Assembly: GCA_964495885.1 (NCBI GenBank)
Contig: CAZBWO010000002.1
Location: 1-64,000 of the forward strand
DNA: 64,000 nt
Origin: PALG01 sp964495885
Lineage (GTDB): Bacteria > Bacteroidota > Bacteroidia > Flavobacteriales > Flavobacteriaceae
Direction of reading: 5' to 3'
Position numbers and translations under genes: made by a program. The notes below the pieces were generated by a model. The model had not been told where the DNA came from. It searched no databases and saw only the letters and a list, made by a program, of their open reading frames with translations. Within the stretch, counting starts at the first letter, position 1, and every line of letters starts with the position of its first letter. Positions 51,332 to 60,250 of the stretch are shown piece after piece.

Positions 51332-52893
51332 TGGCATTTCCAAAGATAAACCCAACCACAACAAAAGCTTGGGAGCAACTAACACTTCACTTCAATGAGG
51401 TGAAAGACGTTAAAATGCAGGATTTATTTGTACAGGATAAGGATAGGGTTAACCATTTTTCCATTAACTGGGAGGATTTTTACATAGATTATTCCAAAAA
51501 CCGAATTACTTCAGAAACCATGGAGCTTTTGCTTCAGTTAGCTGAAGAAGTACAACTGAAGGAGGCCATAGAGGCCCAGTTCACTGGGGTGCACATCAAT
51601 GAAACAGAAGACAGGGCGGTGGGCCATACCGCTCTTCGGAATTTTAAGGATATGCCTTCCGAAGTTTCGGAAACCCTTCAGAAAATGAAACAATTTTCTA
51701 ATGCTGTCATTGATGGAAAATGGAAAGGTTACACAGGAAAATCCATTACACATGTAGTGAATATTGGAATTGGCGGAAGCGATTTGGGACCAGATATGGT
51801 TTGTGAAGCGCTAAAGTTTTATCATAACCATTTGGAAGTAAGATTTGTAAGCAATGTAGATGGTGATCATGTCATGGAAAGCCTTAAGGGCTTACATCCT
51901 GAAACGACGCTATTTATCATTGTTTCAAAGACATTTACAACCCAAGAAACCCTAACCAATGCGCAAACCATTAGGAAGTGGTTTTTACAGAAGGCTCCCC
52001 AGAGTGAAGTCGCCAAGCATTTCGTGGCAGTTTCAACCAATTTGGAAGCAGTTTCAGATTTTGGAATTGACCCCAACAACATTTTTCCAATGTGGGAATG
52101 GGTTGGAGGCCGTTTCTCGTTATGGAGTGCGGTAGGTCTATCCATTGCATGTGCGGTAGGGTATGACAATTTTGAAAGACTCTTGAAAGGAGCCCACGAA
52201 ATGGATGTCCATTTTCGTGAAGCAAATTTTGATGATAATGTGCCTGTAGTATTGGCGTTGCTTTCTATTTGGTATAACAACTTTTTTAAGTCAGAAAGTG
52301 AATGCATTGTTCCCTATTCACAATATTTGAATAAGTTGGTGGCTTACCTTCAACAGGGTATTATGGAAAGTAATGGAAAAAGTGTAGACCGAAATGGAGC
52401 CCGAATTGATTATGAAACAGGAACCATTGTTTGGGGGAGTACAGGAACCAATGCGCAACATGCTTTTTTTCAACTTATCCATCAAGGAACCAAGTTAATT
52501 CCTACTGATTTTATTGCTTTTGTAACCGCTCTCCACGGAAAGCAGGACCATCAAAATAAATTGTTGGCTAATTGTTTCGCACAAACTGAAGCCCTTCTGC
52601 AAGGTACTTACGGAAGTGAGGTTGAGAACAGTTTTAAGGTGTTTGAAGGAAATAAACCTACCAATACCATTCTTATACAAAAGCTTACTCCTAAAAGCCT
52701 TGGGAGCCTCATTGCCCTTTATGAACATAAATTATTTGTACAAGGTGTGATTTGGAATATTTTCAGTTATGATCAATGGGGAGTGGAATTGGGTAAAAAA
52801 CTAGCCAAAGGAACGCTCAAGGCAATTGAGGAGAAAGAACCCCAACAGATGCAAAATTTATCTACTAGGACATTGTTGGATAAACTTTCTTAA
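51331..52893 (+). CDS. pgi: Glucose-6-phosphate isomerase
   Basis: A 520-residue enzyme, normal for bacterial Pgi. Key segments: VNIGIGGSDLGPDMV, SKTFTTQETLTNA (phosphate site), GGRFSLWSAVGLS, QQGIMESNGKSV with the base Glu, GSTGTNAQHAFFQLIHQG with the ring-opening His, and the C-terminal SYDQWGVELGK. It interconverts glucose 6-phosphate and fructose 6-phosphate, linking the pgmB/GH65 products made upstream to pfkA. It is the last gene before a terminator. Confidence 0.97.
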   Translation: MAFPKINPTTTKAWEQLTLHFNEVKDVKMQDLFVQDKDRVNHFSINWEDFYIDYSKNRITSETMELLLQLAEEVQLKEAIEAQFTGVHINETEDRAVGHTALRNFKDMPSEVSETLQKMKQFSNAVIDGKWKGYTGKSITHVVNIGIGGSDLGPDMVCEALKFYHNHLEVRFVSNVDGDHVMESLKGLHPETTLFIIVSKTFTTQETLTNAQTIRKWFLQKAPQSEVAKHFVAVSTNLEAVSDFGIDPNNIFPMWEWVGGRFSLWSAVGLSIACAVGYDNFERLLKGAHEMDVHFREANFDDNVPVVLALLSIWYNNFFKSESECIVPYSQYLNKLVAYLQQGIMESNGKSVDRNGARIDYETGTIVWGSTGTNAQHAFFQLIHQGTKLIPTDFIAFVTALHGKQDHQNKLLANCFAQTEALLQGTYGSEVENSFKVFEGNKPTNTILIQKLTPKSLGSLIALYEHKLFVQGVIWNIFSYDQWGVELGKKLAKGTLKAIEEKEPQQMQNLSTRTLLDKLS

Positions 52894-52915
52894 TGACCTT
52901 CAACAAATAATTTTC

Positions 52916-52947
52916 AAAACCTTCGATTTCTCCCGAAGGTTTTTCTA
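52916..52947 (+). terminator. Rho-independent terminator after pgi
   Basis: AAAACCTTCG (52916-52925) pairs with CGAAGGTTTT (52934-52943), followed by a T-rich stretch. It closes the glycolytic run. Confidence 0.88.
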
Positions 52948-52982
52948 TTTTTAAAGAATACTAACATTTAATTCTTTCAATT

Positions 52983-53333
52983 ATGAGTGCATCTGATAAA
53001 AAAATCTCCCTTTCCGAAGCTACAACTTGGACAACAAATTGGCGTAATGCACCTTCAACCAGTGCCCGAGCTTTCTTAATCCCCGTTCAAGACTTGCAAG
53101 GCGCCTTGACCGAAATGGGCAACCCAACAGACCCTAATGCTTGTATAAGAGCTTATCTAGGAATAGATCCATCTTCTGGAGAAGAAAAATTGATTATCGT
53201 GGGAACTGAAATTGATAAGTCTGGTGTATATCGTGATTTATTGCCAGATGGTGATGGTACTAATGGCAATAGTATTTGGGATTTTACAAGACCGTGTCCT
53301 ATTTTTTGTGATGATCAAAGCGATTTGAATTAA
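52983..53333 (+). CDS. Small uncharacterised cytosolic protein, first gene of a two-component unit
   Basis: A 116-residue protein with no signal peptide or membrane helix. It starts MSASDKKISLSEATTWTTNW, continues with AFLIPVQDL and IRAYLGIDPSSGEEKLIIVG, and ends CPIFCDDQSDLN with a Cys-x-x-x-Cys pair. I have the impression of a small widespread Bacteroidota family without a name, with the recurring ideas ISL.EA..W and RAYLG.D, and the same Cys-containing end. The Cys pair could bind a metal or form a disulfide. Its stop overlaps the ATG of the membrane protein (TAATG), and the next two genes are a kinase and a regulator, so it may be a signalling accessory. Function unknown. Confidence 0.75.
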   Translation: MSASDKKISLSEATTWTTNWRNAPSTSARAFLIPVQDLQGALTEMGNPTDPNACIRAYLGIDPSSGEEKLIIVGTEIDKSGVYRDLLPDGDGTNGNSIWDFTRPCPIFCDDQSDLN

Positions 53334-53965
53334 TGTCGCCTATAATAGCATTAAGTTATTTTACAGATCTTATTCTGTTATTGAATTTGATTCTTTTTTT
53401 TCGGGGCTATGGAAAACATTCCTTAGCCCTGAAAATATTTTCATGGTACTTACTGGCTATTTTCATGAACCAATTGGCAGCAACTCTATTGGTTAAGGTT
53501 TGGGGGGCCTCAAATCTATCGTTGGTGCATATTTATTTTATTCTTCAGTTTATATTTTTATCCCTTTTTTACTCCATTTTACTCCAAAATAAATTTATTA
53601 AGGCTGTCTTAGCGATAGGTTGTGTAGCTTTAGTATTTCAATATATTTTGGATAAAGATTTGGTATACGGATTTAACGGTATTGGTATTGCATTGACCCA
53701 ATTGCTCATTATTATTTATGCACTAATTTACTTTTTCAAGGCACTACAGAACAAATCTCCATATATCATCATTAATATTGGAATTTTCTTTTATTTGTTA
53801 TGTAGTACATTAATCTTTTCTTCGGGGGCATTTTTAACAAGTAAAAATGAAGTATTTCTCCAAAATTACAGATACATCTGGGAGCTGAATATTGTATTTT
53901 ATTTTATTTTTCAAGTGCTGATTTTCATTGAATGGTATAAAAATTATCGTAAGAAAGTAGCCTAA
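53333..53965 (+). CDS. Uncharacterised polytopic membrane protein, possible separate sensor
   Basis: A 210-residue protein with about seven membrane helices and almost no soluble part. It begins LSYFTDLILLLNLILFFRGY and ends EWYKNYRKKVA with a positive, cytosolic tail. Several charged residues lie at helix ends (for example KDLVYGFNG and KNEVFLQNYRYIWELN). I do not recognise a family. It is coupled to the small protein upstream and lies 27 bases before a kinase that has no sensor domain of its own, so I infer it senses the signal for that kinase, like 7TM sensor modules fused to kinases in other bacteria. Confidence 0.75.
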   Translation: MSPIIALSYFTDLILLLNLILFFRGYGKHSLALKIFSWYLLAIFMNQLAATLLVKVWGASNLSLVHIYFILQFIFLSLFYSILLQNKFIKAVLAIGCVALVFQYILDKDLVYGFNGIGIALTQLLIIIYALIYFFKALQNKSPYIIINIGIFFYLLCSTLIFSSGAFLTSKNEVFLQNYRYIWELNIVFYFIFQVLIFIEWYKNYRKKVA

Positions 53966-53992
53966 CCAATCCTTTTCCTATCTTCGTAGCAA

Positions 53993-54808
53993 ATGAATGA
54001 ATTGCTTGCTTCCGAAAAGGAGATCGTTTACATCATTCTTATGGCCATTGCCCTTTTACTGCTAATGGCTGTATCTATTGTCTTGTTTTTTTATTTCTCC
54101 CGAAAGAAAATCGTACAAGCACAATTAGAAAAAGCTGAAGTAGTTGTTGCCCACCAAAAGGAACTCTTGCAGAATACCATTATTACACAGGAAGAAGAGC
54201 GAAAGCGTATTGCACAGGACCTCCATGATGCCATTAGTTCTAAATTGAACGTTGTTTCCTTGAATGCCAATATATTATCAGGAAAGGATATTACACCAAA
54301 GGAAGCACAAAAAATAGGGGAGGGCATTCATAAGATCACTGCTACAGTCTTGGAAAACTCCCGTAGAATTGCCCACGACTTGTTACCCCCCACTTTAGAT
54401 AAATTTGGACTTCAGCCTGCCCTTGAAGAGCTTTGTGAGGAAATTGAGGAAACCAAAAAGTTTGATCTACAATACAATTTATCCTATGCTGAAGGGTTGT
54501 TGCACCAAGACAATGAACTTCACCTTTTTAGAATCGTACAGGAACTTTTTAATAATGCCATTAAACATTCCGAAGCAACTCAAATACTGCTTACTTTAAA
54601 AACAAATGAAAAGGGTGTATCTTTACAGTACCAGGATAATGGAAAAGGCTTTGAAATCCAGCAATTGAAACTGGCCAAGGGACTAGGAATGAGCGGGATT
54701 GAGAACAGGGCTGCATTAATGGAAGCTCAATATGAGTTACAATCAAGTCCTGGCAACGGACTTCAAGTGAATATTAATTGTAAACCAACTACCTACGATG
54801 CAAATTAA
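53993..54808 (+). CDS. HisKA_3-type sensor histidine kinase without sensor domain
   Basis: A 271-residue kinase with one N-terminal membrane helix (about residues 12-33), a short coiled coil, the HisKA_3 segment with phospho-acceptor His in RKRIAQDLHDAISSKLNVV, and an ATPase domain with RIVQELFNNAIKHS, YQDNGKGFE and GLGMSGIENRAAL. With only about ten residues outside the membrane, it cannot bind a ligand itself and probably listens to the adjacent polytopic protein. It overlaps the regulator gene by 11 bases. Confidence 0.93.
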   Translation: MNELLASEKEIVYIILMAIALLLLMAVSIVLFFYFSRKKIVQAQLEKAEVVVAHQKELLQNTIITQEEERKRIAQDLHDAISSKLNVVSLNANILSGKDITPKEAQKIGEGIHKITATVLENSRRIAHDLLPPTLDKFGLQPALEELCEEIEETKKFDLQYNLSYAEGLLHQDNELHLFRIVQELFNNAIKHSEATQILLTLKTNEKGVSLQYQDNGKGFEIQQLKLAKGLGMSGIENRAALMEAQYELQSSPGNGLQVNINCKPTTYDAN

Positions 54809-55466
54809 TGTATTACTTGCCGATGATGAGGAACTATTTAGGGTAGGAATGTCTCATATTCTCTCTAAAGATCCTGAAATAAACATTGTTTTTCAGGCGT
54901 CAAACGGAGCAGAATTATTGGATTTTCTAGCAAAGAAACATTTATTGCCAGACATCATCATCATGGATATCAAAATGCCAGAATTGAATGGGGTAGAGGC
55001 TACAAAAGCAGTACATGAATGTTATCCCGAGATAAGTGTGATAGCGTTAACAACCTATAACACCAAGCCTTTTATTAGGAATATGATAGATGTAGGCGCG
55101 AGTGGGTATTTGGTAAAAAATTCCCCTACGGAAAAAGTTTTGCAGACTATCAAGCAGGTCTACTACAATGGGTTTTATTACGATTCCTTGGTCATGGCTG
55201 CCTTAAAAAGATCTAACAACCAAAACCGACTTGAAAATAAAACGGTATTTGATTCCAATTTTATAACACAACGCGAAAAAGAGGTATTGGAGGAAATTTG
55301 CCTTCAGAAAACTTCCCAAGAAATAGCAGATTCATTATTCATTAGTAAACGTACGGTAGAAGTTCATAGAAAAAATCTTTTGGAAAAAACGGGTGCTAAA
55401 AATATTGCTGGTTTGGTCATTTTTGCCATTCATAACAATTTAATTTCCAACTCTCTTCTCGAATAA
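54798..55466 (+). CDS. NarL/FixJ-type response regulator
   Basis: A 222-residue regulator. Receiver: LLADDEELFRVG, phospho-acceptor Asp in IIIMDIKMPELNG, SGYLVKNSP. LuxR/GerE helix-turn-helix: ITQREKEVLEEICLQKTSQE, IADSLFISKRTVEVHRKNL. It is the partner of the kinase whose gene it overlaps. I looked for a palindrome like the ACCC-N4-GGGT sites around this unit and found none, so its target site is different or lies elsewhere. Confidence 0.93.
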   Translation: MQINVLLADDEELFRVGMSHILSKDPEINIVFQASNGAELLDFLAKKHLLPDIIIMDIKMPELNGVEATKAVHECYPEISVIALTTYNTKPFIRNMIDVGASGYLVKNSPTEKVLQTIKQVYYNGFYYDSLVMAALKRSNNQNRLENKTVFDSNFITQREKEVLEEICLQKTSQEIADSLFISKRTVEVHRKNLLEKTGAKNIAGLVIFAIHNNLISNSLLE

Positions 55467-55514
55467 TTTTTGTATTTTTCTGCTGCTGTAACTCCCACCT
55501 AACTCAGCAAAATT

Positions 55515-57056
55515 ATGCTTACAAAAGTATATGGGAGTGCAATGCACGGTGTGGAAGCCACTACAATTACCGTAGAAGTAAACACAGATATTGGCGTAGG
55601 GTACCATTTAGTGGGACTTCCAGATAACGCCATCAAAGAAAGTAACTATCGTATTGCCGCAGCGCTTCAGAATAACGGTTACAAAATTCCCGGAAAGAAA
55701 ATTACCTTGAATATGGCTCCTGCAGATCTTCGGAAAGAAGGTGCTGCCTATGATCTTACATTGGCCATGGGCATATTGGTTTCCACTGGTCAAATCTTGG
55801 AGCAATATCCTTTGGCAGAATATGTCATTATGGGAGAATTGTCTCTAGATGGCTCCTTGCAGCCCATTCGGGGAGCATTACCCATCGCAATCAATGCAAA
55901 GAAAGAAGGGTTTAAAGGATTTATCCTCCCGAAGCAAAACGCAAAAGAGGCTGCTATTGTGGAAGGTTTGGAAGTGTATGGGATAGATAATATTCAGCAG
56001 GTGATTGATTTTTTCAACGAGGCAAATCCATTGGAAAAGGAAATGGTAGACATGGAAGCAGAGTTTTACGATCAATTACAAAACCCAGAATTCGATTTTG
56101 CTGATGTGAAAGGTCAGGAAAGTATAAAACGTTGTATGGAAATTGCAGCAGCAGGTGGGCATAACATTATTTTAATAGGTCCGCCAGGTAGTGGGAAAAC
56201 CATGTTAGCGAAACGCCTACCCAGTATTTTACCACCTTTATCCTTAACCGAAGCCTTGGAAACTACCAAAATCCATAGCGTAGCGGGTAGAACCATGAAT
56301 AAAGGAGGTATTATGACCTCAAGACCTTTTAGGGGGCCACATCACACCATTAGCGATGTAGCTTTGGTAGGAGGGGGGCAATACCCACAGCCTGGTGAAA
56401 TTTCATTGGCACATAATGGAGTGCTGTTCTTGGATGAGTTGCCAGAGTTTAAAAGAAGTGTTTTGGAAGTGATGAGACAGCCCTTGGAAGACCGGGAAGT
56501 AACTATTTCAAGAGCTCGTTTTACCATTACCTACCCAGCAAGTTTCATGCTGGTGGCTAGCATGAATCCCAGTCCGGGAGGATATTTTAATGATCCCAAT
56601 GCTCCTGTGATGAATTCCCCTGCGGAAATGCAACGCTATTTGGGGAAGATTTCAGGGCCACTGCTGGATAGAATTGATATTCATATTGAAGTTACCCCAG
56701 TTCCTTTTGAAAAGTTAAGTGAAGAACGCAAGGGAGAGCCTAGTAGTGTCATTAGGGAGCGGGTGACAAAGGCAAGACAGATGCAAAGCAAACGATTTGA
56801 TAGTTATGAAAGCATCCATTACAATGCCCAGATGGGCGTCAAACAAATTAGGAAATATTGCAAGCTGGACCACGAATCTTTATCCTTACTCAAAACAGCG
56901 ATGGAGCGTTTGAATCTTTCAGCTAGGGCCTATGACAGAATTTTGAAGGTTTCTAGGACTATTGCAGATTTGGAGGGGGTAGCCAGTATTCAAGGACACC
57001 ATATTTCCGAAGCCATTCAATACCGAAGTTTGGATAGGGAAGGGTGGCTAGCTTAG
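55515..57056 (+). CDS. comM: YifB/ComM-family Mg-chelatase-like AAA ATPase
   Basis: A 513-residue AAA+ protein of the YifB/ComM group. The N-terminal part resembles a Lon-type domain (GVEATTITVEVNTDIGVGYH, VGLPDNAIKES, LNMAPADLRKEGAAYDL). The motor follows with Walker A GPPGSGKTMLAKRLPSILPP, GPHHTISDVALVGGG, Walker B LFLDELPEF, then the C-terminal Mg-chelatase domain (LSARAYDRILKVSRTIADL). ComM is a hexameric helicase that helps branch migration of incoming DNA during natural transformation. It is a single gene, convergent with the deacylase gene and overlapping it by 4 bases. Confidence 0.93.
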   Translation: MLTKVYGSAMHGVEATTITVEVNTDIGVGYHLVGLPDNAIKESNYRIAAALQNNGYKIPGKKITLNMAPADLRKEGAAYDLTLAMGILVSTGQILEQYPLAEYVIMGELSLDGSLQPIRGALPIAINAKKEGFKGFILPKQNAKEAAIVEGLEVYGIDNIQQVIDFFNEANPLEKEMVDMEAEFYDQLQNPEFDFADVKGQESIKRCMEIAAAGGHNIILIGPPGSGKTMLAKRLPSILPPLSLTEALETTKIHSVAGRTMNKGGIMTSRPFRGPHHTISDVALVGGGQYPQPGEISLAHNGVLFLDELPEFKRSVLEVMRQPLEDREVTISRARFTITYPASFMLVASMNPSPGGYFNDPNAPVMNSPAEMQRYLGKISGPLLDRIDIHIEVTPVPFEKLSEERKGEPSSVIRERVTKARQMQSKRFDSYESIHYNAQMGVKQIRKYCKLDHESLSLLKTAMERLNLSARAYDRILKVSRTIADLEGVASIQGHHISEAIQYRSLDREGWLA

Positions 57057-58261
57057 CGATACCAGACTTCCTTTTCATACTCCTTATCTCTAGATAATGC
57101 TTCCCTATTTTTCATGAGATAGTGGGAACGGTCTAGAGATTTACTTCTGTAGCCCAATAGGTGAAAGAAATCCTTGGCGAAAAAACGCGCTACTTTTCGG
57201 TTGATTTTTAATGTGGTTTTTTGGGAATCTCCCCATGAAATACCTGGGAGCCATACCAATAATTCATCTAAATTTACATTTCGAAGTAATTTTGAAAGCC
57301 CTAAAAATAACTTCGGAATCTTCCGAATAATAAAAAACCCATCATTACCTTTTCCTTGGTAGAGTGGCATAAAAATTTGTCCGCTTTTGGGCGAAAGTAG
57401 TTCCTGCGTGTGGTCTTTGGCGAGTCTTTCGTGTTTTTTTATGTGCTGAAAGTTGACATACCCCAGACCCATTTCAAAACCACTTTGGTCTTTTATAAAA
57501 TGGCGATAAATGATTTCATAAAAGGTGTGTTTATTGGAAACTGTTTGGGAGAGCCTTTGTAGGGAATTGATAAAATGCAGATTTGTTTTTTCAATACAAT
57601 CGGTATATCCAAGAGTTATCCAAATAAACGCCTCATGATTTAGCAATGCCTTAGGGCAGTCATGCTGGCCTCCCTCAAAGCCAAAGGCTACATAGCCCAG
57701 CTCATTAATATAACTTAACAATGGACCTTCCAAATACTCTTCAATTCCAAGGACAATGGGTAAAGGGTATTGTTTAGTAAAAGTTCTATTTAAAAGACTA
57801 TCATTTACGGTTAAAAATGGAATGGTTTTACTGGAAGTGGTATGTAGGTCGAAAAAATAGAAAGGCCCAGTTTCATTGGCTAAAAGATGTTCAATCTCAT
57901 TTAAGAGTTGTATTTGTTCCTCCTGTTCGCTATTGGAAAAAGTGGTAAGTTGCTTTAGTGCTTCAATTTTTTCTGAAGTAAATTGCCTATTGAGATCGGT
58001 GTCTAAAAAGCGCACATGCTTTTCCAATGCTTTGAGATTTCCGGAAAGGGCAATCATCTTTCCATTGAAAGTAATTGCCTCTGCATTTAGTTTAGACAAG
58101 ACCTTTTCCAAAGCCAAGACACCACTTGGTTCATTTCCGTGGATTCCTCCTACAAAGATGAGTGTAGGACCAGGTAAATTCCCATTGTATTTGCCAATAA
58201 TACGTTTTCTAACGAGTGGAATATGTTCAATTTCTTTGGTTTCAATCATGGTCAAATTCAA
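57053..58261 (-). CDS. Succinylglutamate desuccinylase/aspartoacylase-family (M14-like) hydrolase
   Basis: A 402-residue zinc carboxypeptidase-like enzyme. The zinc ligands are His and Glu in FVGGIHGNEPSGVLAL and His in YFFDLHTTSSKT; the substrate loop FLDTDLNRQF follows the family. The C-terminal ~150 residues extend beyond the catalytic domain. It removes an acyl or peptide-like group from an amino-acid amide; the substrate is unknown. The start may be at the Met four residues downstream (MIETKEIEHIP), which would shorten the 20-base overlap with the GCS2-CBS gene. The tight coupling to a gamma-glutamyl ligase-like gene suggests a make/break pair acting on the same amide bond. Confidence 0.82.
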   Translation of the reverse strand: MNLTMIETKEIEHIPLVRKRIIGKYNGNLPGPTLIFVGGIHGNEPSGVLALEKVLSKLNAEAITFNGKMIALSGNLKALEKHVRFLDTDLNRQFTSEKIEALKQLTTFSNSEQEEQIQLLNEIEHLLANETGPFYFFDLHTTSSKTIPFLTVNDSLLNRTFTKQYPLPIVLGIEEYLEGPLLSYINELGYVAFGFEGGQHDCPKALLNHEAFIWITLGYTDCIEKTNLHFINSLQRLSQTVSNKHTFYEIIYRHFIKDQSGFEMGLGYVNFQHIKKHERLAKDHTQELLSPKSGQIFMPLYQGKGNDGFFIIRKIPKLFLGLSKLLRNVNLDELLVWLPGISWGDSQKTTLKINRKVARFFAKDFFHLLGYRSKSLDRSHYLMKNREALSRDKEYEKEVWYR

Positions 58262-60107
58262 TCACATCTTTAATGGTAATGATACCAACGAGTTCATTTT
58301 TTTGAAGTACTGGAAGACAACCAATTGCATTTTTTTTCATGATTGCTATCGCTTCTTTTACAGGAGTAGTAGATGAAATGGTAAATACTTCCTTAACCAT
58401 AATATCGTTTACGGTGGTGAGCTTACTATCCTCTAAAAGTTTGGAATTTTCAACATGTCGCCAAGTAAGAAGTCCCGAAAGTTTTCCTTTTCCATTTTCA
58501 ACAGGCATATGATGGATATTCTTCCATTTCATTATTTGGGTTGCAAGATGCGCAAGGTCATTTTCGGCAACGGTTAATAATCGTGTAGACATGACGTGAC
58601 CTACCCATAAATCTTTGTCCTCTACAGATTTTCCAGGTTTGATGTGTTTCCATTGGTGAACCGGTATTCCTTGTTTTTGATTTTTATGGATGGTCTTGGT
58701 GATAAGCCGCAAACTATGATCTGGTTTTTGTTCTTTGTTCAGATTTCTAAAATTTTTGACCAACCATTGTGATCCGTCATACCCTTTTATACGTCCTTCA
58801 ATCACTCCTAAATATTTTTCAATTTGGGCTTTGTCAATGCCAATTTCCGTTAAGCCTTTTTTAGCCATAGGAAGAAACACCTGTTCAATAAGTTTGGTTG
58901 CAGCAATGGGCTTCCCTTCCCAGCAAAACACAGCATCCTTGCCATATCTTGCAGCTTTTATGAAGTTGGATTTTGCATCCCTAAAGTCCATGATTTGTGT
59001 CATATCATCATATTTTTTAGGACGTGCTTTCATGATTCCAACCCAAAAGGCAAAATTGGCCATTTCATCCAATACAGAAGGTCCAGAAGGAATGTATCTA
59101 TTTTCTATCCTTACATGAGGCTTTCCATTACCTACGCCATAACAAGCCCTGTTCCAGGGGTATATAGTACCATTGTGAAGGTTCAATGCTTTTAACTTTG
59201 GAATCTTTCCTTGCTGTACCATTTCCAAGGAATTTTCATCGATAGGAGTAGACAGGATGGCTTTGTATTCTGCGATATTTTCCCGATAAATATCTACAAT
59301 ACTTCCACTAGCCCATTTGGTTCCGAATGAAACTCGTGGCATTTGGTCTTTGAGGGCAAGTGAGATATGACGTGTATCAATACTCTGCCTAAATAGGGCA
59401 ATTCTGGTTTCGCTCCAGAGCTCCCTTCCCATCAGCATGGGAGAATTGGTAACAATTGAAAGTACTGGACCTGTAATGGCTTGTGCCCAATTAAAACTTG
59501 AGATAAAGTCATCTGGATCTATTTGCAAGTGTAGTTGAAAACTGGTGTTACAAGCTTCAAACAAAACAGAATCGTGTAGAATGCTAAGTTCATCAACCCC
59601 TACTAAGTGTAAATGAAAATGAGAACCCCGTAATCCCATTAGCCGTTCATTTAGTGCAAGGTAACGAGGTCTATTGGTGATATAGTCCAATTTTAGATGG
59701 CTTCTTGAAATAGTTGGAAGTATCCCGGTAAGTATTATTTTCGACTTATAGGATTGTGCAGCTTTATTTGCTTTTTCCAATAAGTTTTTTAACTGGTTTT
59801 CAACTTTCTGAAAGCTTCCAGATTGAAGTATGACAGGGTCTAAGTTTATTTCCAGATTATATTTTGCTAGCTCAGTGGTGAAATGCGTGTCGTTAATTTC
59901 TTTAAGGACTTCATCTGCATTTTGGGCTGGACGCCAATCTGAAGTTACCAAACAAAACTCCTGTTCTGCACCAATCCTTGTAATGCCACTTTCAATTAAA
60001 CCTTGCTGCAACATGAGTTCAAGTGCATCAATGTCACCTAGCAAATGTTGGATAAACAAAGCCCGTTCTTTTGAATTTTGTTCAAGTTGTACTCGTTGTT
60101 CTCCCAT
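58242..60107 (-). CDS. Glutamate-cysteine ligase-like (GCS2) enzyme fused to a CBS pair
   Basis: A 621-residue protein. Residues ~30-490 form a GCS2-type carboxylate-amine ligase: IGAEQEFCLV (metal and glutamate site), LEINLDPVILQSGSF, GSHFHLHLVG, VTNSPMLMG and ENRYIPSGPSVLDEMANFAF. Residues ~505-621 are two CBS domains (WVGHVMSTRLLTVAENDLA and VKEVFTISSTTPVKEAIAIM, with IGCLPVL and GIITIKDVI), which usually bind adenine nucleotides. I infer an ATP-driven amide-forming enzyme controlled by energy state, making a gamma-glutamyl compound not necessarily glutathione. It overlaps the M14-like deacylase gene. No RimK-like ATP-grasp gene, often seen with such pairs, is present. Confidence 0.85.
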   Translation of the reverse strand: MGEQRVQLEQNSKERALFIQHLLGDIDALELMLQQGLIESGITRIGAEQEFCLVTSDWRPAQNADEVLKEINDTHFTTELAKYNLEINLDPVILQSGSFQKVENQLKNLLEKANKAAQSYKSKIILTGILPTISRSHLKLDYITNRPRYLALNERLMGLRGSHFHLHLVGVDELSILHDSVLFEACNTSFQLHLQIDPDDFISSFNWAQAITGPVLSIVTNSPMLMGRELWSETRIALFRQSIDTRHISLALKDQMPRVSFGTKWASGSIVDIYRENIAEYKAILSTPIDENSLEMVQQGKIPKLKALNLHNGTIYPWNRACYGVGNGKPHVRIENRYIPSGPSVLDEMANFAFWVGIMKARPKKYDDMTQIMDFRDAKSNFIKAARYGKDAVFCWEGKPIAATKLIEQVFLPMAKKGLTEIGIDKAQIEKYLGVIEGRIKGYDGSQWLVKNFRNLNKEQKPDHSLRLITKTIHKNQKQGIPVHQWKHIKPGKSVEDKDLWVGHVMSTRLLTVAENDLAHLATQIMKWKNIHHMPVENGKGKLSGLLTWRHVENSKLLEDSKLTTVNDIMVKEVFTISSTTPVKEAIAIMKKNAIGCLPVLQKNELVGIITIKDVIEFDHD

Positions 60108-60250
60108 TGGTGAACTTATTTTGTGTGAAATTCAGCATTTTATTAAAAAAATAAAATGATAATGGTCAGTTGCTATTTAACACTAATTTAAGGTTTTCTA
60201 CGTTGTAGGCATAGTATATTTATCCGATTTCAATCAAAAATAACTACACT

